NCBI RefSeq assembly: GCF_000350225.1
Contig: NW_005179310.1
Location: 124,001-188,000, forward strand
Source: Chondrus crispus
Taxonomy: Eukaryota; Rhodophyta; Florideophyceae; Gigartinales; Gigartinaceae
Length of the DNA: 64,000 nucleotides
Direction: 5' to 3'
Shown here: in pieces, positions 53,743 through 64,000 of the stretch
How positions within the stretch are numbered: the stretch's first letter is position 1
Layout of the letters: each line of letters starts with the position of its first letter
Program-made: the position numbers and the translations under genes
The notes under the pieces: generated by a model
The model's database searches: none
Seen by the model: the letters and a program-made list of their open reading frames with translations, nothing else
Told to the model about the DNA's origin: nothing

Positions 53743-55905
53743 CCGTTCTCAGAGGCTCCATTTGGGACAGGGCTCAATTTGAGACAGCTTTTTTCAAAAC
53801 ATACTTTCACGTTTTTTCACACATGAGCTGGAGAAGAGTTCTGATCGCGCCAAAAGATACCGTGCCCTCACATACTGTCTACCCGCCACTTTTAAACATG
53901 ACCCGCCACAGACACTCATGCCCAATACCGCCTTCAATGCGGTCTCAAACCGCAGCATTCAGGCGACAGTCACAACGACGTCAAGACGAGCAGAAAAGGA
54001 GAGAGGCAGCCCTTGAACTGCTGAAGACCAATCGTAGTATTAGGGAGACGTCTCGTGTTTCTAACGTCTCGCGCTCAACGGTACACTGAATAAAAACGGC
54101 ATGTCAAGGGGGTCATAAAGACACACTAACAAAGCTGCTCGACCCCCTTCAACCTTTTGCAGGGCGAAAAAAGGTACTGCAAGATGTAGAGGAGGAACTC
54201 ATCTGTAACCTGTTGAAGCCTCTCAGAAAGGCTCCGCAATGGACATGCGTACCATGCAAATAATGCAGGCAAAAATATCGAACGACGGCCGCCCCGGTTT
54301 TCGCTCATGTGGGAACATTGAAAGATGTTCTTCTTCAAATCGCTAAAAAGCACCCAGGAATATTTGAAGGCCCCAAACGACTCTGTAACTGGGACGAGAC
54401 CAGTGTGCTTGGAGAATGTGGGAAGAGAGTTAGAAAATTCACATCTGCAACCTCACATCACGGAGGGAGGCGACTGGCCGTCAAAGACCATGGAAAACAT
54501 GTGACAGCCGGAATTGCAGCCCCTGCATCTGGACTTCTTGCACCCCTTTTTTTAATTGCCTCCGGCAAAAAAAGTATGTCAAGGTGGTTGGAATCCTTTC
54601 AGGAACGAAACTTCCATCATATGTCGAACACACTACACTGGCTCACAAAGGCGGACTGGTGCCCGCCGTCAACAAAGATCTGTGTGACAGAAAATGGCTC
54701 TATGGATTGATGGCAAATCATCAAGGGACGCGGTGCAGCACATCAACACGTTCATCCGACAACACGTCAGTGCTGACAAGGCTGTTTTCTTCTCCTAGAT
54801 GGACATGCGTCTCGAAATGCCTTCGAATGGCTTGAGTACAGTGCCCAGAACAACTTAGAAATCGTTCGCCTTCCGGCGAACACGAGGCGTTTTTTACAAC
54901 CTTGCGACCAAGCAATAAATCTCGTTTTCCAGCAGCAGATTCGGTGTGTGAGGGATGAATTATTGGCAAACTGCCATATCGGGTACGCCAACGTCGCGTT
55001 CAAGCTGAAACTGGCCGCAGCAGGGTACAAGGATATATCTGAAGCCGCAATACAGGACTCGTTCATCACGGCAGTATTGTGGCCTATGGACTATAGATTC
55101 GCCACGGTAATAATTCACAGGGAGAGAGGACGGGAGATGGTTTTCGAAACCTTCTTTGGCCACTCTCCTCGTACAGATAAATTCGGGTTGCAAGATTTGC
55201 AGAGCATGAAACGGCGAACGGCGGATAGGAGGCTTCTACATCGTGTGAAATAGTTGTGTGAGAAAACGTCTTCACCCTCGAACACTCTTGCTCAACTTTC
55301 TGTCCTCATTAGTTCGAAGTACTTTACTAACCATATTTTGCGAGACCATAACGGTGCGCAGAGATCTCAAATGCGCTCGAACCGCCCAAATTGGGCACTG
55401 GAAGCGGGCAAAGAGGCCAAATACCTGACAGTCAAAACTTTGCTGGAAGTCTTTGAGCAAAAAAAAACCGACTGCTCCCTTAGATGAAACAAGAGGCGCC
55501 AAAAGCTATCAAAAGGGAATCAAAGAGGATCTCAAGCCATCGACAAAGAGAACAACATGCTTGCTGTCTCCACCTCGTTCCCGAGAGAGCTGGAGGACCG
55601 ATTTTCTTCGGTTTTTGAAGATCTGCCCATACGTCAGTGGTTGAGCTGGTCAAGCGCACAAAAATTTCGCGAGCACACAGTTGAGGGATCTGTGTCGCGT
55701 AATGAGGCCGCGTCTGCACTTGTGCGACTCTCGCTTCCGAGATAAACTTCGGATTCTTGCTATGGATGTGTCCCAAATTGAGCCCTTTGGAGAAATGTCA
55801 GTTCTGAAGGCATGATGAAGTTTGTAAAAAATCATGGATTAAAAGTTTGAAATACTATATTTTTGAGACAGCACAAAGTGTCCCAAACCAAGCCCTTGAG
55901 AACAG
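53743..55905 (+). mobile_element. pogo-like DNA transposon, decayed (copy 3)
   Basis: The left end CCGTTCTCAGAGGCTCCATT and the complement of the right end (CTGTTCTCAAGGGCTTGGTT) match at about 15 of 20 positions, and both run into TTGGGACA. TA flanks both ends (53741-53742 and 55906-55907). A second inverted pair, GGGCTCAATTTG, lies just inside (53771 region and 55773 region). The plus-strand transposase is in pieces: helix-turn-helix start (54000-54089), catalytic part with CNWDETSVLGECGKRV (54390 region), LDGHASRNAFEWLEYS (54798-54850) and NTRRFLQPCDQAINLVFQQQ (54890 region). All three Asp residues are present, but stops and frameshifts break the gene at least four times. Confidence 0.8.
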
Positions 55906-55960
55906 TACCCAAATTATGCTGGACGAGGTGTGAGGCGCCACTGTGACCAATATTTTCTAA

Positions 55961-56722
55961 GAGCATCCCCACCAGTGAGTCTAAAGTTGTAAAAAAACGA
56001 ATTTTTACAACTTTAATATTTTACACCCCTCTTCACTACTCCCACCGTTTCGAAAAGATGCATTACTTTTTACATCGAGATAAATTCGGGTTGTAAAAAT
56101 CGAGAATATAGCACCAAAATTTAGAACTATGCATTTGAGGTGGCAAACGCTGATTGGTTCAAATTCCATTTTCCCGCGAAGTCAAAGTTGGTTGAAGGGG
56201 TCTTGAAGTTGAGCCTCTCTCTCCAGTGGAGAGGCGAGTCTCCACCAACACTCCTCCCCATCCTGTTCATGTCTGCACCAAACGTAAGTTTGTCTGGCAG
56301 CCACCGTACGTCTTTCGAAGGGACAGCCGTCACTAGCAGTTGCGCACCTCGCTCTCGTTTTGGGTTGGGCTCGAGATTTGGCTTTTCCCCCGGATAAGAG
56401 CCTTTGTGTTTTGGGGGCTCACTGTCGCTGTCCGAAGACAAAACATCCTCAACAATATCGAGAATGTCGTCCTCCACGAAGTCAGAGATGCCAATGGTAC
56501 TCCGTGGAGGTTGTAAAGGCGTTTGCATCGGACTTCAGTGAGTAGGAGCATGCACTTCACAAGTAGGAGGGTGCGGTTTTTTGCCGGTGGGGTTGACCTG
56601 CAGGTCAATGCAGTTCTCGGCAAGGTCTTAAAAAAGCAAAGGTGTATAATAGCGAGAGGCCAATCAAGGCTCGCCAAGTTTCTAAAATATTTAGCACTTT
56701 ACACTCGCCGGTGGGGATGCTC
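55961..56722. mobile_element. PIF/Harbinger-like non-autonomous element
   Basis: The left end GAGCATCCCCACCAGTGAGT is matched by the complement of the right end (GAGCATCCCCACCGGCGAGT), with the 3-bp duplication TAA on both sides (55958-55960 and 56723-56725). The GAGCATCYCC start and TWA duplication are typical of plant Tourist/PIF elements. Inside, a 133-codon minus frame (56127-56528) has an acidic stretch (FVEDDILDIVEDVLSSDSDS) and no transposase motif. Confidence 0.82.
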
Positions 56723-56725
56723 TAA

Positions 56726-57283
56726 TGAATCGTAATCCTCATGGGGGTCGTCTTTACTCGTCGTCGCCGTCTCGTGGGTCTAAGTACCACTGGTGACAGA
56801 CTGTAATGCTGACAGTCTGTCCTTGCGGTCCGTCATTTTGTTTGCGAAAAGGCGATATTTTGATAATAAAAATACAGATTACGTGAGTTTCCATAACGTG
56901 TTCAAATTATACCAGTGAGACGGGTACATTCAGAATTTACACAAGCTTTGATCGTCTGCAGGTTTTTCATTGTTTGTGCACACGTGTACATGTGGAATTA
57001 TTTGGCTTGAGAGAGCGGTATGTACAGTGTTGACAATGCACTAAGTCAGGGTTTGAGTGCACAGTGGCACTATTCAGGATGCATACCGTACAGCGCAATG
57101 TTCCTTGGATGTCTCTGAACCGGGTTGTTTTGGAACGATGCTGTGATAATTCCTTTCTTCTCGGTGCTTCGGAACTCAGTTCATTAGTCCATTGACCCCA
57201 ATCCTATCGTTTCCCTTCATTCACCGCTACGTGCGCCTGCGCCTGTACCATCCAAGGACGACACCACTGGCTGCTTGTCCGTG
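56726..57283. other. Intergenic, upstream of beta-adaptin
   Basis: This presumably holds the beta-adaptin promoter. No TATA box or known element stands out; the last 100 bp are pyrimidine-rich. Confidence 0.4.
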
Positions 57284-60070
57284 ATGGCGCCGGACGGCCG
57301 CATGTACCACTCCAGCCGAAAAGGTGAGATTTTCGAGCTCAGGCAAGGCCTCAATGCCACGACGACTAAGGAGAGAAAGAGCTCGCTCAAGCGCACCGTA
57401 GCCGCTATGACACTCGGAAAGGATGTCTCATCTCTTTTCACCGATGTCGTAAAGAACACAGCAGGAGATCTCTCTATGAAAAAGCTCGTTTACCTCTACA
57501 TCATCAACTACGCACAAGCCAAATCAGACCTTGCCATTCTTATCGTCAACACTTTTATCAAGGATGCCGTCGATCCAAACCCTCTCATACGAGCCCTCGC
57601 CATACGCACGATGGCACTAATTTCGTTGGAGAAGATCACAGAATATTTATGCGATCCACTGCATGCTGCTCTCAAAGATCAAGACCCGTACGTGAGGAAA
57701 ACCGCTGCCGTCTGTGTTGCAAAATTGTATGATACCAACCCTACCGTCACAGTGGAAGAGGGCTTCATAACAGAGCTACAAGAATTACTTGCCGATGGAA
57801 ATCCGATGGTCGTTTCTAATGCCGTCGCGGCCTTGTCAGAAATTGCAAGCGCATCAAACACCCCAACCCTTCTCTCCCTCACTTCCACCACGGTGCCTCG
57901 TTTTCTCTCAGCCATGTCGGAGTGCACCGAGTGGGGTCAAATTTTCATCCTCGATGCCATTTCCTCCTACACTCCAGCTGGTGCGGAGGAAGCTGATCTC
58001 ATGGTTGAACGCATCATTCCACGGCTTCAACACGCCAATGCCGCTGTTGTGTTGGCCGCCGTACGCATCATTGTCAACCTTATGCCCTGCCTTGACTCGA
58101 ACCAGAAACGTTCGTTCCTCTGCAAGAAGATGGCCGCGCCGCTCATAACCCTGCTAACATCGCCTCCGGAACTTCAATTCGTCGCTCTACGGAACATAGG
58201 TCTTCTGGTTAGCGAATATCCCGATCTATTATCGTCCAATGTGCGAGTCTTTTTTGCCTCCTACGCAGATCCGTTGTACGTGAAGACCGAGAAACTCAAT
58301 ATTCTTGTGCGCCTTTCAAGTGTGTCAAATTCTAATAGCGTATTGTCAGAATTGATGGAATACGCTAGCGATGTCGATGTTATTTTCGCGCAGCAGGCTA
58401 TTAGCTGCATAGCTCGTATTGCGATTCGACTTGATGTCGTTTCTGAAAAATGTGTCTCATTTCTATCTGAGCTTTTGAAACGGCAAGTTGCCCACATCAC
58501 AGAACAGGTGGCTGTGGTATTGAAGGACGTTTTGCGCGCATATCCCGATCGCTTCTCTGAGATCATTACGCAAGTTTGTGAAGCGTCCGAGCATATAGAT
58601 GACCCAGTTGCGAAAGCTGCGTTGGTATGGATCATCGGCGAATACGCTGGTCATCTCCCTAGGACTGTCGAGATGCTACAGGTGATCACAAACGCCATTG
58701 ATGAAGAAGCTACCCCTGTGCAGCTGCAAATGCTCACTGCATGTGTGAAAGCATACCTTGCAGTCGGTCCGGGCGCCGAGGAAGTGTGCGCAGGGGTTCT
58801 TCACTACGCGACACATGAATCTGAGACAGTCGACGTGCGCGACAGGGGATTTATTTACCAGAGGCTGATATCCTGTGGTGCGGATGCAATTCAGCAAATC
58901 GTGCTAAGCAACAAACTCGGGGTCGAAGATATCACAGGAACGCTACCAGACGAATTGCAAAAAGAACTCTTGCGCTCTCTATCATCTGTTGCCGCAGTAT
59001 ATCACAAGCCGGCGAAAACATTTGCAGGAGGCCGAAGAAGAGGTCCTGTTGTGCAGCCAACTGGTGACATGGGAGAAGAAGACCTCCTGGGTCTAGAAGA
59101 AGCAGCAGATGAGGCATCACAGGGCTCCTCTTTTCCAGCAACTGCGGACAGCACAGCAACTAGTTCGAGACAATTCGGGGATTCCCTTTTAGATGACATT
59201 TTGGGAGGGGTCGTGTCACCGGCTGCTAGCGCACCGGCTGCGTCTTATCCTGAGAGTAATTTGCTATCAAGTCTGGGGATGGCAAGCCCGGGCACCCCTC
59301 AGGCAGCGACCAACACCGTGATGCATACCCAAAGAAACGTCCTTCTGCCTGCCGAGCGCGGCAAAGGGCTTCTTATCACAGGTGGCCTGTCTAGAGACGG
59401 AACTGGTGCGATTGAATTAGACCTCGAGTTTCACAACTCAAGTTCACTCCCTATGGGAGACTTCGCAATACAGTTCAACAAAAACTTGTTTGGCCTAGTC
59501 CCGGATGCTCCTCTCCATGTGCCATCTCCCCTAGGTCCATCCTCATCTTATCGAACCCAGGTCCCCTTGCGGCCCGGTGGCGATGCTGATGCAAGCAAGA
59601 AGTTCTTGCTGCAAATAGCTGTTAAATTCTCTCCTGGAGGTGTTGTCTACTTTGCTGAAGACGTATCAGATCACATTGCCGCGGTCCTAAACAAACAAGG
59701 AGGCTTGCTTTCAAAACCTGATTACTTGTCCGCGTGGAAAAGCGTTCCGGATACTTCAGAAGTCAGGGGGCCAGTCACTTTCAGCGATGATGCAATCACG
59801 TCGGTGGGCTGGATTTCGACAAAGCTAGCTTCAAGTGGCATCTTCACAGTGGCAAAGCGGATGAGTGCGAAACCACCAGTGTTGTACTTGTCGAGTGTGG
59901 CTATGGGTCCGTCAAAAATCGTCATGTTAGCAGAGCTTACTCTACCGGGCGAGAGGGGTAGCAACGTTGGGGCAATTGCGTCCAGGATTACCTCTGATAT
60001 AGAAGGGAGCGTATCGGCATTGGTCAGTTTCAATGAAACATGTTCTGATCTCCTGGGAAGGCCGTCGTGA
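57284..60070 (+). CDS. AP complex beta subunit (beta-adaptin, AP-1/AP-2 type)
   Basis: This is the large subunit of a clathrin adaptor complex, which links cargo receptors to clathrin on the trans-Golgi, endosome or plasma membrane. It has 928 residues from ATG at 57284 (MAPDGRMYHSSRKGEIFELR), the first ATG of the open frame, and a typical length. The N-terminal trunk of HEAT/armadillo repeats spans about 1-570, with the family signatures KRTVAAMTLGKDVSSLF, LIRALAIRTMALI and DPYVRKTAAVCVAKLYD. The hinge, about 575-675, is Gly/Ala/Ser-rich with a clathrin-box-like LLGLE at 601-605. The C-terminal ear spans about 680-928 (NVLLPAERGKGLLITGGLSR, LEFHNSSSLPMGDFAIQFNK). No intron is needed. AP-1 and AP-2 beta cannot be told apart here; many protists and algae share one. 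It converges on the kinase gene, 211 bp apart. Confidence 0.95.
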   Translation: MAPDGRMYHSSRKGEIFELRQGLNATTTKERKSSLKRTVAAMTLGKDVSSLFTDVVKNTAGDLSMKKLVYLYIINYAQAKSDLAILIVNTFIKDAVDPNPLIRALAIRTMALISLEKITEYLCDPLHAALKDQDPYVRKTAAVCVAKLYDTNPTVTVEEGFITELQELLADGNPMVVSNAVAALSEIASASNTPTLLSLTSTTVPRFLSAMSECTEWGQIFILDAISSYTPAGAEEADLMVERIIPRLQHANAAVVLAAVRIIVNLMPCLDSNQKRSFLCKKMAAPLITLLTSPPELQFVALRNIGLLVSEYPDLLSSNVRVFFASYADPLYVKTEKLNILVRLSSVSNSNSVLSELMEYASDVDVIFAQQAISCIARIAIRLDVVSEKCVSFLSELLKRQVAHITEQVAVVLKDVLRAYPDRFSEIITQVCEASEHIDDPVAKAALVWIIGEYAGHLPRTVEMLQVITNAIDEEATPVQLQMLTACVKAYLAVGPGAEEVCAGVLHYATHESETVDVRDRGFIYQRLISCGADAIQQIVLSNKLGVEDITGTLPDELQKELLRSLSSVAAVYHKPAKTFAGGRRRGPVVQPTGDMGEEDLLGLEEAADEASQGSSFPATADSTATSSRQFGDSLLDDILGGVVSPAASAPAASYPESNLLSSLGMASPGTPQAATNTVMHTQRNVLLPAERGKGLLITGGLSRDGTGAIELDLEFHNSSSLPMGDFAIQFNKNLFGLVPDAPLHVPSPLGPSSSYRTQVPLRPGGDADASKKFLLQIAVKFSPGGVVYFAEDVSDHIAAVLNKQGGLLSKPDYLSAWKSVPDTSEVRGPVTFSDDAITSVGWISTKLASSGIFTVAKRMSAKPPVLYLSSVAMGPSKIVMLAELTLPGERGSNVGAIASRITSDIEGSVSALVSFNETCSDLLGRPS

Positions 60071-60281
60071 CAGAAACCAACGGTCCATGCTCAGAACAAA
60101 TAGAACTTACAGATTTCTTGTAAATCTTAATAACTTCACGTCCTGCCATTGCACATTGTAGTTGAGTGCGATTGAAGTCCACAGCCCTTTTTGAGATCGA
60201 GTCTACTTTCTGATATCTCTAATCGATTCCGGACCGAGATAATAAAAGCTAGGTTGTTTCATCGAGCGCTGACATGGGACA

Positions 60282-60995
60282 TTATCGAATGACCGTATTG
60301 TACACAGCACGAACAATCGTTCCGGTAAGCTTTGCGGCACAACCCAACACGATGGCACGGAATGCTAGTTCCCCAGCATTCGAGGGCCGCACTTGGTCCA
60401 ACACCTCCATGGCGCTACGCTTCAACAGGTCAACGTCCTGGGAATTATCTATGACGATATCTGCACGACGAACCTTCACTTCGAGCGGAATCTGACTCTC
60501 AAGACGTTTCTTCGCATCATGTTCAGAAAGACCTTTCTCATTTCCATCCCTTGCAAGCATTCGAGCTAACTGTTGGTCTTTGCTACATGCGACGACAACA
60601 ACCTTTGAGCAAAAAGGCAGCAGCGTTTTCGACTCGAAGAGAAGCGGAGTATCTAAGACAACAATAGATTTCCACTGCAGGAAAATAGCTTTCGCGAGGC
60701 GCGAAAGCATGGTGAAGATGATGAAGGGATGTATGCGGAGATTGAGCGCAGCTCGTGCTCGTTTGTCGGAGAAAATAAGACGTCCAAGTGCCGGACGGTT
60801 CAACGAGCCATCCTCTGCGATGATGGACGGTCCGAAGTAGCGATGGATGAGCCAAAGCGCTGGCTTGCCAGGTTCTACTACCTCTCGAGCTATGGCATCG
60901 GCATCAATCACGCAGACATCGGCAGACCTCCAGAGCGAGGCGACCGAGGTCTTGCCGCTTGCGATTCCACCTGTCAAACCGACTATTCGCGGCAT
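60282..60995 (-). CDS. COAE: Dephospho-CoA kinase
   Basis: It catalyses the last step of coenzyme A synthesis, phosphorylating the 3'-hydroxyl of dephospho-CoA with ATP. It has 237 residues from ATG at 60995, close to the family's 200-240. The Walker A loop is GGIASGKT (9-16), followed by the DADAIAREVVEPG substrate-binding region, the lid-like RPALGRLIFSDKRAR segment, IVVLDTPLLFES, and ARDGNEKGLSEHDAKKRLES near the CoA site, then RADIVIDNS. All key motifs are intact. A hydrophobic C-terminal tail (AFRAIVLGCAAKLTG) could be a membrane anchor, as in some eukaryotic homologues. Single exon. Confidence 0.95.
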   Translation of the reverse strand: MPRIVGLTGGIASGKTSVASLWRSADVCVIDADAIAREVVEPGKPALWLIHRYFGPSIIAEDGSLNRPALGRLIFSDKRARAALNLRIHPFIIFTMLSRLAKAIFLQWKSIVVLDTPLLFESKTLLPFCSKVVVVACSKDQQLARMLARDGNEKGLSEHDAKKRLESQIPLEVKVRRADIVIDNSQDVDLLKRSAMEVLDQVRPSNAGELAFRAIVLGCAAKLTGTIVRAVYNTVIR

Positions 60996-61749
60996 CGCGA
61001 GTTCGCAACGATTTCAATCTCAGCAACAACAGCACCAGATGCACCTGGCCACCGGACGGTGAAGTGAATTTCAGGCTTGCGAGGGCACTTGCACTGCAGT
61101 AACTGCAGTGCTTCAGCTCATCATCGACAGGTTGAGTCACAAGAGTTGGGCTTTACAGAGAAAAGGTGCCCAGCAGGTGGACGTTTTTACAGCACAGTAC
61201 CAAGGGTACAGTTGTAACATGTTGGCTATTGGACATGGTGTCACTGTCAGTGGTGGGGGGCAGGCTATTCTACAGGCGAATGAAGGACAGGCATGTGTAG
61301 CCTTGGAGTTGCCACTCCCGCTGTTTATTCCCTTGCCGATGACCCCCTTTTTCCAGATGAGTCTGCGTTTTATGCTGTTTATATATCCTGCCGGATATCC
61401 CTCTGCCAAGGTAATTAGATGCTTGCGAAGCCCCCCGACCAATTCGACGCCTCGATGTTGGACGTGGGCATTCTTCCTAATTAGAGTAGCCCTTCCGAAC
61501 GTACTCGAATTACTCGAGCTCTTCTGAGTTTTCGTTGCCTTCTCTACCATCTAGACGTGCCCGTCGTAATGGCGTAGGAGCGCGGGCTGTCGTCCATTAC
61601 AGTGTGCCAGCCATGTGCTTCACAACAGTACAGGGGGGGGGGGACGCCCATTAGTGCCGCTTTTACTTATGCCACCCTCCCACTACAGTCGGTGACCACC
61701 TGTAAAAATGATGCAATTTGGGATGTATGATAAATTTGTGGGGTACCGA
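60996..61749. other. No recognisable gene
   Basis: Region upstream of dephospho-CoA kinase. Overlapping frames of about 140 codons (61108-61527 plus, 61137-61550 minus) have no known domain. A run of eleven G residues lies near 61632. Confidence 0.5.
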
Positions 61750-62452
61750 GTCAAGTGTGCGTTGTGAGAAAATGTTTCACCGACAAGCCGTGGGAGCACA
61801 TTTTTGTGTTATCCCGAAAACTTGGCATTCGCAGCTCCCTTGTGCACTCCCTCCTCAAGCGGCGCCTTCCCCACCCGTCTTAGTTTCTTCGTTGTCAAGT
61901 TTGCTTGCTGCTGCCCAAAACGAGGCGTGGGCTGGTGGATAATGGAGGCTCGGGAAATCGCAACGGCGGATCCATGCTTGCGCGATGGTCCACCGCTTGA
62001 AAGCTGCTTTGCTTGTAACACTGCGGACAAGCGCAGACCGAGCCTCCCGATCAGACTTACACCTCAGCAGATCACGGTGCGGGCTAGAGTATATACTGAT
62101 GATCTGGAAAACCCCTTTGCATCTATTGACGACTCGCATTCCCATGTCGTCCATCTGTAGACAATGTGTCGTGACAAAAAAAATGGTTGGCATATCATCA
62201 TCAATCCACGAAAGTACGGAAAGGGGCAGTCAAGTCGCACATTGCAAGCATGGGCTACAAGAGTGCGTGCAATCCCTAGGAAACTGATTTCACGTACATG
62301 TATCATTTGCGAGACAAAACCACGCCTTACCACAATATCGAGAGACACTTCATCTGATAGCGAAAGAACTCGCAATCCAACATGCGACTGGACTTTGTAC
62401 AACGTCCTTCAGAGTTCACCAAGTGTGCAGTCCACATGGATATCGGAAATGA
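61750..62452 (+). other. Possible 5' part of the nuclease gene
   Basis: Short protein-like plus-strand stretches lead into the frame at 62453. Examples are LTPQQITVRARVYTDDLENP to 62160 and CRDKKNGWHIIINPRKYGKG to 62469, in different frames. They may be exons of the same gene or decayed sequence. Cysteine pairs (CFACNTADK, CIICETK) hint at a zinc-binding N-terminus. Confidence 0.35.
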
Positions 62453-64000
62453 CGCGGATCTGTAAATGAAGTGCGCTTGAGATGGGACAAGCTTCATCAA
62501 TCGCGGCACCTCATAACGCCACTTGCAGATTGCTTTGTCGATTTCACTGGTACCATAAAACATGGAAGCAAATCTCGCTTTCTGAAGTACTGTACTAGAA
62601 ACAACCGAGAGATAGTATATCCGTGGAATGGCTTATTAGCATTGACTGATGACAATGTTGTCGTGTCTGGAAGCCTTTATGAAGCCACCTTCGAGCCATA
62701 CTTCTCTATTCAAATAGATATTATGAACGCACTTCATTACAGGGGGGACAAAGTCGACAGAAGGACGTCACTGCTGAAAATTGTAACAGGAAAAATGAGA
62801 ACTATCCTGCGGCCGTGGCTGAAGGGACCAAGGGCAAAATACTTGCATCAGATACATTTGCACATTGACGACCCATCGCGAGTGATTACTCACAAAGTAG
62901 CCGAGCAGAGACGCAGAGATGCCGGCAGGAGCAAGTTAAATTCCCGTACCGGCGATGAGGGCTATAATATGAGCACTACAGTTAACAGACTCGACTTTCT
63001 AGACAACCTAAATGTGCCGTGGTCAACTCTCCTAAGTGACAGGTCGTACAAAGACGAGCTTGCTTCACTCCATTTGTTTTGTGCTGCGATTGCCGCATTC
63101 GACGTTATGAGTGAGTCGAACTATAAGACAAAGTTCAAGCCCTGTATGTATTTACACGATGGGATGTTTTCCCTTCAAGGAGATTTCAGCAATTGCGCTC
63201 CGAGGGACTACATTCCAAGAAGGCATACGCCAGACTGCGACAATATTCTGAAGGGTTCCGTGATGCTTAAAAAGAAAAGCGTTGCAGAAGGGCAGGCAGT
63301 TTGTGATGATCTTTTTATCATTCCCAGAACAAAGTGCTTGATTTTTAGAACAGATGGAGGGACGGAAATCGGCGAAATGGACATTAGTCACGGAGAGTCA
63401 GAAACCAGGTTCGTAACAGTGGTGGCGAATTATGTCGTGCAGGAGTTAAGTGTTTGGAAGTCGTCAAGGGGTAGCTCGTCATGCACTCGAAATTGTGCTT
63501 CTGTGATAGTATCAGATGACACAGATGTGTTCATGATTATGATGTGCAACCCACAGCTTTATGGCTTGGGTATAAAGCATGTGCTGAATGACACTGTTCA
63601 TGACGTTGATGAGGCAAGGAGAGTGCTTCGTAAGGCAGAGTTAACCGGAGAAGCGTCTGCTCTGGTGTACAATCTGGCAGGCTCAGACTATTTGCCGTAT
63701 ATATATGGAGTAGATCATGAGGTATTCTTAATGGCCTTTGTTTGGTTTAGACAGCATTTAGGAGGACTGAGCACTCCTGCTGAGCAGAATGTCGACCAGT
63801 TTGCACTATATTTTTGTTTGGTGTTCCTTTTCAAACGCGGCATCAGAGTTCTTTGCAATTCTCTACAGTACAAGAGCAAAATGGCATTTTTATGCACTCA
63901 AGTTCGAAGCGGTTTGAAGGGCTCTAAAGATGTTGAGGTGTTGAAAAAAGAGGTGTTCGTGTCAGAGCATTCTGTCGGGTCGACACTATGGCAGCGAGAC
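62453..64000 (+). CDS. FEN1/XPG-like nuclease domain protein, runs off the window
   Basis: The frame is open from after a stop at 62450 to the last base (516 codons), with no 3' end in the window. Features of the FEN1/XPG PIN-like nuclease fold, which cuts flap or branched DNA at two metal ions, appear in order. First is a possible N-region (IHLHIDDPSRVITHKVAEQR, a loose match to the XPG N motif). Next is a long insert. The I-region follows, with GESET (63392-63406), SDDTDVFMIM (63512 on) and AGSDYLPYIYG (63677 on), equivalent to the family's E-x-E, D-x-D and G-x-D signatures. The spacing between N and I parts is much longer than in FEN1. I cannot say whether this is a host gene or part of a mobile element. 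ATG codons lie at 62722 and 62794; the true start is probably upstream. Confidence 0.6.

Overview
The window looks like nuclear DNA of a eukaryotic alga, most likely a red alga of the Chondrus type. The grounds are a clathrin-adaptor beta subunit and a dephospho-CoA kinase that each read as one uninterrupted exon, GC-rich Ty3/gypsy chromoviruses, and plant/algal-type pogo-like and Harbinger-like DNA transposons. The lineage is inference; the eukaryotic assignment is firm.

From 1 to about 34.7 kb the window is a nest of LTR retrotransposons. Going rightward: the 3' end of a plus-strand element with a 79-bp array and duplicated hairpins (1-3163), set into the 3' end of a second plus-strand chromovirus (3164-3902); a minus-strand gag-protease remnant (3903-5620); a minus-strand gag with its 5' LTR (8434-11619) set into another minus-strand gag (11620-13303). 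The LTR of that last element (13465-20203) has itself been split by a 5.7-kb insert with inverted termini (14267-19985), which carries a broken MUS81-like nuclease gene and a broken coiled-coil gene. A primase-like fragment (20204-20376) is the target of a 14.3-kb chromovirus (20377-34686). That element has near-identical 593-bp LTRs and a 5-bp target duplication, and carries a 5.7-kb cargo with a 66-bp repeat array and a 736-residue antisense reading frame.

From 34.7 to 43.4 kb there are foldback MITEs, short tandem arrays and three degraded or stop-interrupted genes of unknown function. From 43.5 to 46.9 kb lies another truncated gag with its LTR, beside an LTR of the first family. From 47.3 to 55.9 kb lie three pogo-like DDE transposons. 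One keeps a complete frame but has histidine where the third catalytic aspartate is expected. A Harbinger-like element follows (55961-56722).

The right end is ordinary gene space: beta-adaptin (57284-60070, plus) converging on dephospho-CoA kinase (60282-60995, minus), then a FEN1/XPG-like nuclease reading frame that runs off the window (62453-64000). The conserved genes act in vesicle coat assembly and coenzyme A synthesis and show no link to the mobile elements.

The most unusual feature is the cargo-bearing chromovirus. The end of pol plus the polypurine tract occurs twice, once on each side of the cargo, and an older relative at 3164-3902 shows the same module without cargo.
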